64,000 nt of DNA from Belnapia sp. F-4-1 (GCF_000802185.1 NZ_KN676113.1:1942819-2006818), one strand, 5' to 3'; positions 26,229 to 35,775 are shown, counted from the stretch's first letter. Program-made: numbers and translations. Notes: a model not told the origin generated them from the letters alone.

Positions 26229-28166
26229 CTAGCTCCCGATCTCGCCCCCGCCCCGCCGGGTGATGGCGATCACCGAAGGCCGCGGCGGCATGCCCTCCTG
26301 GAAGTCCGGCCAGCGCGTGCTCGGCCGGTCGTAGTTGCTGCCCGGGTCCTCGCCAGGATGCTGGATGGCGAGGAAGATCGTCTCCCCGTCCGGCGTGAAG
26401 CACGGCCCACAGACCTCCGCCCCGGTCGGCGCCTGGTAGAAGAGCCGCGGCAGCGCCCGCCCGTAGCCGCCCGTATCCGCGGCATAGAGCCCGTCCGCGA
26501 TGCCCGCCGCTGCCGGCGCGCCATCGGTTGCGATCCACATCCGCCCATGCTTGTCGAAGGCGCAATTGTCGGGGCAGGAGAGCCAGCCCTGGTCGCTCGT
26601 CGCCCGGTGGTAGCGCGCCCCCGCATCGAGGCCCGGCTTGCCGGCAAGCAGGAAGATCTCCCACCGGCCGGTCGTCGCGGCATGGTCGACGCGCCCCGTC
26701 CCGGCACCGGGCGGGATGATCTCCACCACATGCCCATGATCGTTGGCTGGCCGTGGATTGGCCGCGTTCAGCCGCTGCGCCGTGCGGGAGCCGTTGTTGG
26801 TCAGCATGGCATAGACCCGGCCCGTCGCCGGGTTCGCCTCGACGTCCTCCGGCCGGTCCATGGGCGTCGCACCCAGCAGATCGGCCGCGCGCCGCGTCTC
26901 GATCAGCACATCGGCCTGGGAGTGGAAGCCGTTCGCCGCCGTCAGCGGCCCCTCGCCATGCACCAGCGGCAGCCAGGCCAGCGTGCCGTCATCCTGGAAG
27001 CGGGCGACATGGAGCGTCCCCTCGTCCAGCAGGTCGCGGTTGGCCGCCGCGTCGCCCGCGACGAAGGGCCGGGCGGTGACGAATTTGTAGATGTACTCGT
27101 AGCGCTCGTCATCGCCCATGTAGACCACGACGCGCCCGTCCGCGCTGATCGCGTGGTTGCAGGCCTCGTGCTTGAAATGCCCGAGCGCCGTCCGCTTCAC
27201 CGGCACCGAGTTCGGGTCGTAGGGATCGAACTCCACCACCCAGCCGAAGCGGTTCGGCTCGTTCGGCTCACGATCGAGGTCGAAGCGCGGCTCGTAGCGC
27301 GGCCACGCATAGTTGGCCTCGGCAATGATGCCGTAGCGCTTGTAATGGTCCCGCTGCGCCCCCGTCGTCGCCGCCGCGCCGCCGAAATAGACGTTGAAAT
27401 TCTCCTCCGCCGTCAGGACTGTCCCCCAAGGCGTGTTGCCGCCCGAGCAGTTGTTGAGCGTGCCCAGCACCCGCGTGCCGGTCGGGTCGGCGCCCGTCTT
27501 CAACCGCTCATGTCCCGCGGCCGGGCCGCTGATCCGCATCGGCGTTTCCGCCGTGATGCGCCGGTTCAGCCGCCCGTCGCGCACCGGCGCCCAGCGCCCG
27601 TCCTGCCGGCGGATCTCGACGACGGAGAGGCCATGCGCCGCCCGCTCCACCGCTGCCTGCTCGGCGCTCGCCTTCTGCGCCGCGGCCCGCCCGGCGCCGA
27701 GCCCGGCGAACATCAGGTTGGTGTTGGTGTATTCGTGGTTGACCACCAGCAGCCCGTGGTCGCTCGCCGCCGAGCCACGCGGCAGCGGGAAGAAGTCGAG
27801 ATAGTCGTTGTTGTAGCCGAATTGCTGCGCCTGCGCCGCCGCGGTCTGCGCCGCCGGGTCGAAGGGGGGCGCATCGGCCAGCACCGGGTCGCCCCAGCGG
27901 ATCACGGTCTGGGTCTCATAGCCTGCGGCCACCGCGTCGCGCTGGCTCATCCGGTGGGACAACTCGCCGAAGCCGAGGCTCGACGGCCCCGCCGCCTCGG
28001 CCAGGGCCGGCCCAGCGGCGGCCAGCGCCGCGGCGGCCGTCGCCCCGGCCAGCACCCCACGGCGCGAGAGCCGCCGCCCGGCGATCTCGGCCAGGGTCTC
28101 GCGCAGTTCCGGGTTGCTGCCGATATCCTCGATCTCGATGAAGTCGGGCTCGTCGAGCGGCGGCAT
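26229..28166 (-). CDS. PhoX-type (DUF839) phosphatase, Tat-exported
   Basis: A 645-residue protein of the PhoX family of Ca/Fe-dependent alkaline phosphatases. The signal region has RRLSRRGVLAGATAAAALAA, a twin-arginine motif. Family blocks are visible: VVNHEYTNTNLMF, NNCSGGNTPWGTVLTAEENF, ALGHFKHEACN, MGDDERYEYIYKFV and DNCAFDKHGRMWIATDG. It releases phosphate from organic esters in the periplasm. The start at 28166 is preceded by an AGGGACAGGG stretch; an ATG at 28190 is possible. Its TAG stop lies within the CTAG target duplication of the IS element, yet the reading frame is unchanged by the insertion. Confidence 0.88.
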   Translation of the reverse strand: MPPLDEPDFIEIEDIGSNPELRETLAEIAGRRLSRRGVLAGATAAAALAAAGPALAEAAGPSSLGFGELSHRMSQRDAVAAGYETQTVIRWGDPVLADAPPFDPAAQTAAAQAQQFGYNNDYLDFFPLPRGSAASDHGLLVVNHEYTNTNLMFAGLGAGRAAAQKASAEQAAVERAAHGLSVVEIRRQDGRWAPVRDGRLNRRITAETPMRISGPAAGHERLKTGADPTGTRVLGTLNNCSGGNTPWGTVLTAEENFNVYFGGAAATTGAQRDHYKRYGIIAEANYAWPRYEPRFDLDREPNEPNRFGWVVEFDPYDPNSVPVKRTALGHFKHEACNHAISADGRVVVYMGDDERYEYIYKFVTARPFVAGDAAANRDLLDEGTLHVARFQDDGTLAWLPLVHGEGPLTAANGFHSQADVLIETRRAADLLGATPMDRPEDVEANPATGRVYAMLTNNGSRTAQRLNAANPRPANDHGHVVEIIPPGAGTGRVDHAATTGRWEIFLLAGKPGLDAGARYHRATSDQGWLSCPDNCAFDKHGRMWIATDGAPAAAGIADGLYAADTGGYGRALPRLFYQAPTGAEVCGPCFTPDGETIFLAIQHPGEDPGSNYDRPSTRWPDFQEGMPPRPSVIAITRRGGGEIGS

Positions 28167-28320
28167 GATGTCCCTGTCCCTTCTGGTCATGGCCGATGAG
28201 CTAAGCGCACCTCGAAAAAGCAGAATGACGCCTGGATGAAAATTTTGCGTCATTCCCATGGCCCTTGCCGAGCAGCCTGCCTCGGTTACACTCCGCCGCC
28301 GATTTCCAAGAGGGAAACGC
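28167..28320. promoter_or_regulatory. Divergent control region with a spaced inverted repeat
   Basis: This region separates the PhoX-type gene from an OmpR-type regulator gene. It holds the perfect inverted repeat GAATGACGC (28223-28231) and GCGTCATTC (28247-28255), with a 15-base AT-rich spacer. Arms of nine bases with centres 24 bases apart suggest a dimer binding site reading on one face of the helix. It could serve as an operator for one or both genes; this is inferred. Confidence 0.45.
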
Positions 28321-29034
28321 ATGGCGGCACCCCGCATCGTGCTGGTGGAGGATGACGGTTTCCAGCGCCAGCTGGTCACCGACTACTTGGCCCAGCATGC
28401 CCTGCGCCCGGTGCCCGTCTCCTCCGGCGCCGAGCTGAAGCGCATGGCCGAGCAATCCATGCCCGACCTCGCCATCCTCGACGTCCAGCTCGGCGAGGCG
28501 GAGGATGGCTTCGCCCTGGCCCGCTGGCTGCGCGGCCGCTCGGCGCGCATCGGCATCCTGATGCTGACCTCGGCGGGCGACATGGTCGACCGCGTCGTCG
28601 GCCTCGAATCCGGCGCCGACGACTATGTCACCAAGCCCTTCGAGCCGCGCGAGCTGCTCGCCCGCGTCCGCGCCCTGCTGCGCCGCACCGCCGGTGCCGC
28701 CGCCCCGCCGCCGGCCAAGGTGTCGGAGGTCCGCGTCGGCACCTGCATGCTGGACCTGGAACGCCGCCTGCTGGTCCGCCCCGACGGCAGCGAGGATGCG
28801 CTGACCGCCAGCGAGTTCGACCTGCTGAAGCTCTTCGTCAGCCATCCCAACCGGCCGCTCACACGAGACTGGCTGCTCGAATCCAGCTCCCACCGCGAGG
28901 CGGACGCCTTCGACCGGGCGATCGACAACCGCATCCTCCGCCTCCGCCGCAAGCTGGAGGCCGACCCGGCCAAGCCGGAGGCGATCCGCAGCGTCCGCGG
29001 CGTCGGCTACATGTTCGTCCCGCCGCGGGACTAA
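28321..29034 (+). CDS. Response regulator, OmpR/PhoB family
   Basis: A 237-residue two-domain regulator. The receiver (about residues 5-115) has the acidic pair VEDDG, the phosphorylated Asp54 in LAILDVQLG and Lys in YVTKPFEP. The C-terminal winged helix (about 135-235) has LTASEFDLLKLFVSHPNRPL and ends with RSVRGVGYMFVPP. No histidine kinase is adjacent; the closest is the hybrid kinase at 29774-33253, which has its own receiver and Hpt. It is divergent from the PhoX-type gene, which raises but does not prove a link to phosphate. Confidence 0.9.
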   Translation: MAAPRIVLVEDDGFQRQLVTDYLAQHALRPVPVSSGAELKRMAEQSMPDLAILDVQLGEAEDGFALARWLRGRSARIGILMLTSAGDMVDRVVGLESGADDYVTKPFEPRELLARVRALLRRTAGAAAPPPAKVSEVRVGTCMLDLERRLLVRPDGSEDALTASEFDLLKLFVSHPNRPLTRDWLLESSSHREADAFDRAIDNRILRLRRKLEADPAKPEAIRSVRGVGYMFVPPRD

Positions 29035-29037
29035 GCT

Positions 29038-29709
29038 TCAGCGTCCCGCCAGCAGCGGCCGCAGCACGTCGGTGACGCCGCCGAGGGTGATCTGCGTGCC
29101 GACGCAGAGCATCAGGAAGGCCGCGAGCCGCGAGACCACCCGCGCCCGCGCCTCGCCGAGCAGCCCGGTCAGCCGGTCCGCCGAGGAGTAGGCCAGCCAC
29201 ACCGTCACCGCGACGGCGACGGCCGCCGCCGAGACCCCGGCGAAGAAGGGCAGGATCGCCCCCACCCCGCCCGGCGGCCGGTTGGCGCCAAGTGCCACGG
29301 CCACCGAGATGGTGCCTGGCCCCGTGGTGAAGGGCATGGTCAGCGGGAAGAAGGCATCGTCCGCCGCGCCGGTCGCCTCGCCTGCCTGCTCCTGCTTGCG
29401 CGCCTCGATCGCCTCGGGCGCCATCAGCAGGCTCCAGGCCCGCACCGCCACCACCAGCCCGCCGGCGATGCGCAGCGCCGCCAGCGAGACGCCGAAGAAT
29501 TCCAGCACATAGGCGCCGAGCCAGAGCGCCCCCAGCATCGTCATCGCGGCATAGAGGCCGATGCGCTTGGCCAGCAGCACCCGCTCCGCATGGGTGCGGT
29601 CGGCCGTCACCTCGCTGAAGACCAGCGCCGCGCCGATCGGGTTCACGATGGAGAAGAGCGCCGAGAAGGCGAGGACGAAGCTCTGCACCCCATTGCCGAA
29701 ATCGGGCAT
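29038..29709 (-). CDS. MarC family membrane protein
   Basis: A 223-residue inner-membrane protein of the MarC (UPF0056) family, with about six helices. Signature blocks are FSALFSIVNPIGAALVF near the N-terminus and PLTMPFTTGPGTISVAVALG in the middle. The molecular function of the family is unknown; an early link to multiple antibiotic resistance was not upheld. It converges on the response regulator with a gap of only 3 bases. Confidence 0.87.
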   Translation of the reverse strand: MPDFGNGVQSFVLAFSALFSIVNPIGAALVFSEVTADRTHAERVLLAKRIGLYAAMTMLGALWLGAYVLEFFGVSLAALRIAGGLVVAVRAWSLLMAPEAIEARKQEQAGEATGAADDAFFPLTMPFTTGPGTISVAVALGANRPPGGVGAILPFFAGVSAAAVAVAVTVWLAYSSADRLTGLLGEARARVVSRLAAFLMLCVGTQITLGGVTDVLRPLLAGR

Positions 29710-29773
29710 GTCAGGCGGCGGCCAAGGGAAGGGCAGGGAGCATCGCCCTGCATACCATGCCGCGCCGCCGGCG

Positions 29774-32700
29774 CTACAATCCGGCCCGCGCCGCCTTCAG
29801 AGTCTGCGCCAGCAGCGCCTCCATCCCTGCCGCCGCCTGCCGCGCCGCCGTCAGCTCGCCCTCGCGTGCCAGGCTCTCGACGCGCGCCGCCTGCTCCGCC
29901 AGCAGCCGCGCCCCGACCATGTGCGAGGCGCCCTTCAATCGGTGCGCCGTGCCCGCCAGCCGGTCCGGCGCCGCCGCGGCCAGCGTCGCCACCTCCTGCT
30001 GCGCATTGGCGGCGAAGCTGTCGAGGATGCCCGACAGCCGCGCCGCATCCGCCCCGAACAGCCCGCGCAGCGCCTCCGGGTCGAACAGCGCGCCGCTCAC
30101 CGTATCCGCCGCCGTCGCCGCCTCGGGGGCCAGCTCCGGCAGCCAGCGGCCGAGGGTGCGGGCCAGCGCATCGAGCGAGACGGGCTTGGAAAGGAAGCCG
30201 TCCATCCCCGCCGCATAGCAGCGCGCATCCTCGCCCTTCAGCGCATCCGCCGTCACCGCGACGAGGCCGGTGCGCGGCAGCCCTCCCGCCGCCTCCTCCT
30301 CGCGGATGCGCCGGGCGAGGCCGAAGCCGTCGAGCTCCGGCATGTGCAGGTCGAGCAGCAGGATGCCGTGCCGCCGCGCCTGCCAGAGCTTCAACGCCGC
30401 CGCCCCGTCCTCCGCCACGTCGGCGGTGAGGCCGAGCACCTCCAGCTGGCGCAGCAGCACCTCCCGGTTCACCGGATGGTCGTCCGCCAGCAGCAGCCGC
30501 GGCAGCCCCTCGAGCGTCTGCGGTGCTGCCACGGGACCGGCCGCCACCGCCGCCTCCGCCGTCTCCCCCGCCGCCGCCGGGGCGAGCAGCAGCGTCACCG
30601 TGAAGCGGCTGCCGCGGCCCGGCGTGCTCTCCACCGTCACGTCCCCGCCCATCAGCTGCGCCAGCCGGCGGACGATGGAAAGGCCGAGCCCCGTCCCGCC
30701 GAAGCGCCGCGTGGTGGAGCTGTCGGCCTGGGCGAAGGGCTGGAACAGGCGGAGCTGCGCCGCCGCATCCATGCCGATGCCGCTGTCCTCCACCGCCAGC
30801 ACCACCTGCACCCGCCCGTCCGGCTCCGGCCGCGTATCCGCCATCACCCGGACAAAGCCGCGCTCGGTGAATTTCAGCGCGTTGCCGAGCAGGTTGAAGA
30901 GGATCTGCCGCACCCGCGTCGGGTCACCCGTCACCCAGTCCGGCCCCGGCCCCGCCGGGTCGGTGAAGATGGCAAGGCCCTTGGCGCGGGCCTGCGGCAC
31001 CAGCGTCTCCACCATGCCGTCCACCAGGCTGCGCAGGCTGAAGGGCAGCGCCTCCACCTCCAGCCGCCCGGCATCGATCTTCGAGAAATCCAGGATGTCG
31101 TCGATGATGCGCAGCAGCGACTGCGCGCTCTCCCGCATCACCGCCAGCGCCCGGCCCTGGTCGGCCGAGAGGCCGGAGCGTTCCAGGATCTCCATCATCC
31201 CGAGCACGCCGTTCATCGGCGTGCGGATCTCGTGGCTCATGGCGGCGAGGAAGGTCGCCTTGGCCCGCGCCGCCGTTTCGGCCGCGTCGCGCGCCGCCTC
31301 GGCTTCGCCCTTGGCGGCCAACGCCGCCTGTTCGTTGAGCTTCAAGGCCGTCATGTCCCGGCAGGTGGCGAGGATCTGGCCGTTGGGGAGGGTGCGGAAC
31401 TGGTTCTCCACCCATTTGCCGTTCGGCATCAGGCGCAGCGGCATCGGCCCGATGCTGGCCTTCACCGTCGCCCAGCGCTCCTCCACCACCTCGTCCTCCG
31501 GCCGGTCGAAGCCGAATTCGCCGTGGCGGTAGCGCCAGCGCTGCACTGCCTGATGCGAGGAGCCGCGCTGCATCAGCTCCTCCGGCAGGCCGAACAGGGA
31601 AGGGGCCTTGCCATTGGTCTCGACGATGGCGCCATCGGGGTCGAGCAGGATCACCGCGTCCTGCAGCCCGTCCAGCACGCGGCGGAGCAGGGCGCGCTCC
31701 GCCTCCAGCGCCTCCTCCTGGTCTTTGAGGCGGGTGATGTCGCGGAAGCAGGTGAGCAGCCCGCCATCCGGCAGGGGCAGCATGTTGAACTCGATCCAGT
31801 AGCCGCCGGCGGTCTTGCGGACATAGCGGTTGCCGCCCGGCTGCAGCATGGTCTGGGCGCGCTCCTCCACCAGCGCCTCGAGCTCCGCCGGGTCCTCGGG
31901 CGGCGGCCCGAAATCGCCGCGCAGGGCCTGGAAGCGGAGGATGTCCCGCCCGCTCGCGCCCGGATGCGCGATCTCAGGCGGCAGGCGGAGGAAATCCATG
32001 AGCTGCCGGTTGGCGATGCGCCAGCGGTAGTCCTTGTCATACAGCATCACGCCATCGGCCAGATTGTCGATGACGGTGCGCAGCGTCGCCCGCTCGGCCT
32101 CCAGCGCCAGGGCGCTCTCGCGCATCTCGGTGATGTCGCGGGCGACGATGCAGAGCTTGCCGTCCGGCTGCGGATGGTAGTGCAGCTCGATCCAGCGGCC
32201 ATTGGCGAAGCGCTGCGCCAGCCGCTTGTGGCCGGGCGAGGTGAGGGCCAGCCAATGCATGGCGACCTCGGCGTCCTCCGGCCGGTCCCGGCCGAAATCG
32301 CCGCGCCGGACCATGTAGCGCAGCGCATCCTGGAAGCGCGCCCCGGGCCGGCCGAATTCCGGCGGCAGGCCGAGCACCGCATCCTCATGCCCGTTGGTTT
32401 CGAGCAGGGTACCGTCCGCATCGAACAGCATCACCGCATCGCCGAGGCTGGCCAGCAGCCGCCGTGCCTGCGCCCGCTCCGCCTCCAGCGTCGCCTGCGC
32501 CTCCTTCAGCGCGGTCACGTCGCGGATGATGATGAGCAGATGGCCGTCCCGCCGCGGCCAGAAATTGTATTCCGCCCAGACCCCGTTCGGCATCAGCGCG
32601 GTGAAGGTGAGGTCGCCGGCGGCCAGGATCTCGGCCCGCCGCCGCGCGACGAAGGCGTCCTCCGCTTCCTCGAAGCTGTAGTCGCCGCGCTGGTACATGT

Positions 32701-33253
32701 AGCGCAGCACGTCCTGATGGGTGCAGCCCGGCTGCACCAGCTCCGGCGGCAGGTCGAGCAGCCGGCCGGAGCGGTCGGTATTCTCGAGGATCACCCCGTC
32801 AGGGTCCAGCAGCACGACGCAGTCGGTGACGTAGCGCAGCAGCAGCTCGCTGCGGCTGCGCGCCGTGGCGAGGCTTTCCTCCGCCTCGTGCTGCCGGGTC
32901 ACGTCGCGGAACAGGGCGAACCGGCTGCCGTCGGCCAGCACCTCCACCTCGACCTCGAGATGCCGCTCATCCGGCGTGGCCCAACGGGCGGAACCGCCGG
33001 CCGGGGCCTCGAAGGGGGCCCGCGCCGGTCCGATCGAGGCGCCGAGCAACGAGGCCAGCGCCTGGCCGCGGAAGGGCCGCAGGGTCAGCCCCAGCACCGT
33101 GGCGAGGGCCGGGTTGGCAATGCGCAGCGTCAGGTCCGGCTCGAACACGCCGATGCCGGCCTTCATCCGGCGCAGCAGGGCAGGCAGCAGCAGCGAGGCC
33201 TCGGCGGGGTCCATCAGATCCTGCGTCGGGGCATGGTCGGGCATGGACGTCAT
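29774..33253 (-). CDS. Hybrid sensor histidine kinase with five PAS domains, receiver and Hpt
   Basis: A 1159-residue cytoplasmic kinase without clear transmembrane segments. Order: one PAS domain (about 15-125), then four tandem PAS-7-type domains of about 125 residues each. The tandem domains share a pattern of LP-x-E...PG...D.LR....RG followed by W-x-E...P.G. Next come HisKA with FLAAMSHEIRTPMNGVLGMM, HATPase (NLLGNALKFTERG, EDSGIGM, FGGTGLGLSIV), a receiver (LLLDLHMPELDG) and a C-terminal Hpt with HRLKGASHMVGA. This is the ArcB/BarA-type phosphorelay layout. The start at 33253 has AAGG upstream. Output regulator unknown. Confidence 0.9.
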   Translation of the reverse strand: MTSMPDHAPTQDLMDPAEASLLLPALLRRMKAGIGVFEPDLTLRIANPALATVLGLTLRPFRGQALASLLGASIGPARAPFEAPAGGSARWATPDERHLEVEVEVLADGSRFALFRDVTRQHEAEESLATARSRSELLLRYVTDCVVLLDPDGVILENTDRSGRLLDLPPELVQPGCTHQDVLRYMYQRGDYSFEEAEDAFVARRRAEILAAGDLTFTALMPNGVWAEYNFWPRRDGHLLIIIRDVTALKEAQATLEAERAQARRLLASLGDAVMLFDADGTLLETNGHEDAVLGLPPEFGRPGARFQDALRYMVRRGDFGRDRPEDAEVAMHWLALTSPGHKRLAQRFANGRWIELHYHPQPDGKLCIVARDITEMRESALALEAERATLRTVIDNLADGVMLYDKDYRWRIANRQLMDFLRLPPEIAHPGASGRDILRFQALRGDFGPPPEDPAELEALVEERAQTMLQPGGNRYVRKTAGGYWIEFNMLPLPDGGLLTCFRDITRLKDQEEALEAERALLRRVLDGLQDAVILLDPDGAIVETNGKAPSLFGLPEELMQRGSSHQAVQRWRYRHGEFGFDRPEDEVVEERWATVKASIGPMPLRLMPNGKWVENQFRTLPNGQILATCRDMTALKLNEQAALAAKGEAEAARDAAETAARAKATFLAAMSHEIRTPMNGVLGMMEILERSGLSADQGRALAVMRESAQSLLRIIDDILDFSKIDAGRLEVEALPFSLRSLVDGMVETLVPQARAKGLAIFTDPAGPGPDWVTGDPTRVRQILFNLLGNALKFTERGFVRVMADTRPEPDGRVQVVLAVEDSGIGMDAAAQLRLFQPFAQADSSTTRRFGGTGLGLSIVRRLAQLMGGDVTVESTPGRGSRFTVTLLLAPAAAGETAEAAVAAGPVAAPQTLEGLPRLLLADDHPVNREVLLRQLEVLGLTADVAEDGAAALKLWQARRHGILLLDLHMPELDGFGLARRIREEEAAGGLPRTGLVAVTADALKGEDARCYAAGMDGFLSKPVSLDALARTLGRWLPELAPEAATAADTVSGALFDPEALRGLFGADAARLSGILDSFAANAQQEVATLAAAAPDRLAGTAHRLKGASHMVGARLLAEQAARVESLAREGELTAARQAAAGMEALLAQTLKAARAGL

Positions 33254-33326
33254 TGGACGCCTTATGCGTCTCATGGCGGTCCCATCGTCGCGGAAGAATT
33301 GTCGCGTCTGTCGCACCCGGCAGGGA

Positions 33327-34780
33327 TCACGCCGCGACTCGCCGCAGGAGGCGCCCGGACCGGGCCTCCGTCGCCCCGCCCGCCTCCGTATGGGCCGTCT
33401 GCCCGTTGACCCAGACCTCGGCGATGCCCGCCGCCGGCTGCCGCGGCTCGGCGAAGGTCGCGCGGTCGGCGATGGTCGCCGGGTCGAACAGCACCAGGTC
33501 GGCGAAGGCCCCGGCGCCAGCACCCCGCGCCCCTCGAGGCCGAAGACCGCGGCCGGCCGGCCGGTCATCTTGTGGATGGCCGCCTCCACCGGGAAGAGGC
33601 CGAGATCGCGCCCGTAATGCCCGAGCACCCGGGGGAAGGTGCCCCAGAGCCGGGGGTGCGGGTGCTTCGCCAGCGGCCCGCCATCGCTGCCGATCATCGC
33701 CATCGGGTGGGCCATGATCCGCTGCACGTCCTCCTCCGCCATGGTGTGGAAGATGCCGCTGGCCGGCAAGAGGCGTGCCGCGGCCGCCTCCAGCGGGACG
33801 CCCCATTCGGCCGCCACCTCGTCCAGCATCCGCCCCGCCATCTCCGGATGGGGCAGGGAGGCGGCGATCCGCACCGGCACGTCCGCCCGCGGCTTGCGCG
33901 CGGCGAGCGAGGTGGAGGAAGCGGCATATGGGTAGACATCGAAGGCCACCGCCTGCCGCCGCGCCCCAGCCTCGATCGCGGCCAGCGTCTCCCGCGACCG
34001 GCCGTGATTTTCCGGCATGGCGCATTTGTGGTGGCTGATGACCACCGGCACCCCGGCCGCGGCGCCGATTGAGAGCGTCTCCTCGATGCTGTCCAGCACC
34101 CCCTCCGCCTCGTTCCGCATATGGGTGACATAGAGTCCGCCATGCACCCGCAATGCCTCGGCGACGGCGATGACCTCAGCGGTCGGGGCGTGCCGGCTGG
34201 GGGCATAGAACAGCCCGGTCGAGAGCCCCGCCGCTCCCTCCGCCAGCGCCTCGGCAAGCTTGCGGCGCATCGCCTCCGCCTCGCGGTCCGTCGCCGGCCG
34301 GTCGAGGTCCCGCCCCATCGCCCCGAGGCGGAGCGACATGTGCCCGATCAGCGCGAGCGTGTTGACCGCGGCCGGCTCCCGCCGCAGCCGCTCCGCATAG
34401 GCGCCGAAACTATCAAAGATCCACCACTCCGGCGCGCAGACCTGGTCGAGCGGCGCCGGCGGCCGCTCCGCCATCGGCACCGGCGAGAGGCTGATGCCGC
34501 AATTGCCGACCACCACCGTGGTCACCCCCTGCGAGGTCTTGCAGGCCATGCAGCGCGGCCCGCACAGCACCGCCTGGTCGTCATGCGTGTGCGCGTCGAT
34601 GAAGCCCGGCGCCACCGCCCGGCCTGCCGCCATCACCTCGCGGTCGGCAACGGCCGCGGAAAGGTCGCCGATGGCCGCGATCCGGTCGCCGCTGACGCCG
34701 AGATCACCCCGCCGCGCCGGCCCGCCGGTGCCGTCGATCAGCATGGCGTCGCGGATGATGAGGTCGCAGCGCAGGGCCAT
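33327..34780 (-). pseudogene. N-acyl-D-amino-acid deacylase gene with a frameshift
   Basis: The first 420 or so codons encode a clear D-aminoacylase of the amidohydrolase superfamily: GFIDAHTHDDQAVL (HxH), VVVGNCGISLSPVP, YVTHMRNEAEG, VVISHHKCAMPENHG and MIGSDGGPLAKHPHPR. At 33509-33512 (CCCC on the plus strand) one base is missing relative to the expected frame: the minus strand should read CCG GGG GCC TTC GCC GAC CTG. Restoring it yields the normal tail (FADLVLFDPATIADRATF, then AEVWVNGQTAHTEAGGATEA) and a stop at 33327. The enzyme removes acyl groups from N-acyl-D-amino acids. A sequencing error in the base run is a real alternative. Confidence 0.8.
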
Positions 34781-34896
34781 GGTCGTCACTCCCGAGGTGG
34801 TGAGCTTGGCGCGCCCGCCCGGGGCTGCCAAGCTGCCGCGATCCGGGAGCTGCCCCACCGGCCATCGCGTCTCCTGGGGCGTGCGGAGGATCCAGG

Positions 34897-35775
34897 ATGC
34901 CCATGCAGCCACGCGACCGAGCCGCCTACTCCGCCATCGTCGACCGGCCTCCGCTCCGCCTGCCCGGCGAGGCGCGCGTCGCCGTCTGGACCATCGTCAA
35001 CCTCGAGGCCTGGGACATCGGCAAGCCCATGGCCCGCCAGGTGCTGCCGGCCCCGACCGGCCAGGTGCTGCTGCCGGACGTGCCGAACTGGTCCTGGCAC
35101 GAATACGGCATGCGCGTCGGCGTCTGGCGCTTCTTCAAGCTTTATGAGCGCCTCGGCATCGCGCCCACGCTCTCGATCAACGCCCGCGTCTGCGAGGATT
35201 ACGAGCGCGTCGCCCGCCAGGCGTTGGAGGCCGGGTGGGAGTTCATGGGCCATTCCTGGGAACAGGGGCCGATCCACAAGGAGCCCGATCAGCGCGCCAT
35301 GATCCATCGCTCGATGGATGCGCTGGAGCACTTCACCGGCACCCGCCCCGTCGGCTGGCTAGGCCCAGGCCTCACCCAGACGCTGGAAACGCCGGAGCTG
35401 CTGGCCGAGGCTGGCGTGCAGTACATCGGCGACTGGGTCTATGACGACGAGCCCACCACCATCCGCACGGAGCGCGGCCCGCTTGTCACCTTGCCCTACA
35501 CGGTGGAGCTGAACGACATTCCGATGATGCTCGTCCAGCACCATGAGAGCGACTACCTGCTGAAGCGCGCCATCGACCAGTTCGACCGGCTCTACGAGGA
35601 GGGGGCAGAGCGGGCGAAGATCATGTCCATCGCCATCCACCCTTACATCTCCGGCCAGCCGCACCGGATCAAATACCTCGAACGCTTCTACGACCATGTG
35701 GCGAAGCACAGCGGCGTGCTGCACTGGAACGGGGTGCAGCTGCTGGACTGGTACCGGTCTCAGGCCCTGGCCTGA
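34897..35775 (+). CDS. Polysaccharide deacetylase family protein (PuuE/allantoinase-like)
   Basis: A 292-residue NodB-homology enzyme. Metal-site motifs are seen as INARVCEDYERVARQALEAG and EFMGHSWEQGPIHK, then RPVGWLGPGLTQTLETPELL and SIAIHPYISGQPHRI. This subgroup includes cofactor-independent allantoinases (PuuE) and other amidohydrolases acting on small C-N substrates rather than chitin. Start ATG at 34897 with GGAGGATCCAGG upstream. It is divergent from the broken N-acyl-D-amino-acid deacylase, and a shared promoter region lies at 34781-34896. Confidence 0.8.
   Translation: MPMQPRDRAAYSAIVDRPPLRLPGEARVAVWTIVNLEAWDIGKPMARQVLPAPTGQVLLPDVPNWSWHEYGMRVGVWRFFKLYERLGIAPTLSINARVCEDYERVARQALEAGWEFMGHSWEQGPIHKEPDQRAMIHRSMDALEHFTGTRPVGWLGPGLTQTLETPELLAEAGVQYIGDWVYDDEPTTIRTERGPLVTLPYTVELNDIPMMLVQHHESDYLLKRAIDQFDRLYEEGAERAKIMSIAIHPYISGQPHRIKYLERFYDHVAKHSGVLHWNGVQLLDWYRSQALA

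Noticed and set aside
25362-28199. A 945-codon plus-strand open frame crossing the IS element and the PhoX-type gene
   Set aside because: It is antisense to two recognised genes and crosses an IS boundary, so it is a GC-driven chance frame.
29561-33409. A 1282-codon plus-strand open frame opposite the histidine kinase
   Set aside because: Its composition (Arg, His, Gln, Pro, Ala) is that expected of the antisense of a high-GC gene. The kinase on the other strand is clearly real.
29774-34912. One continuous 1712-codon reading frame joining a D-aminoacylase to a histidine kinase
   Set aside because: Residues just after the deacylase catalytic part turn into low-complexity Arg/Pro/Ser sequence, while the correct tail continues in another frame. 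This is a frameshift followed by run-through, not a fusion protein.
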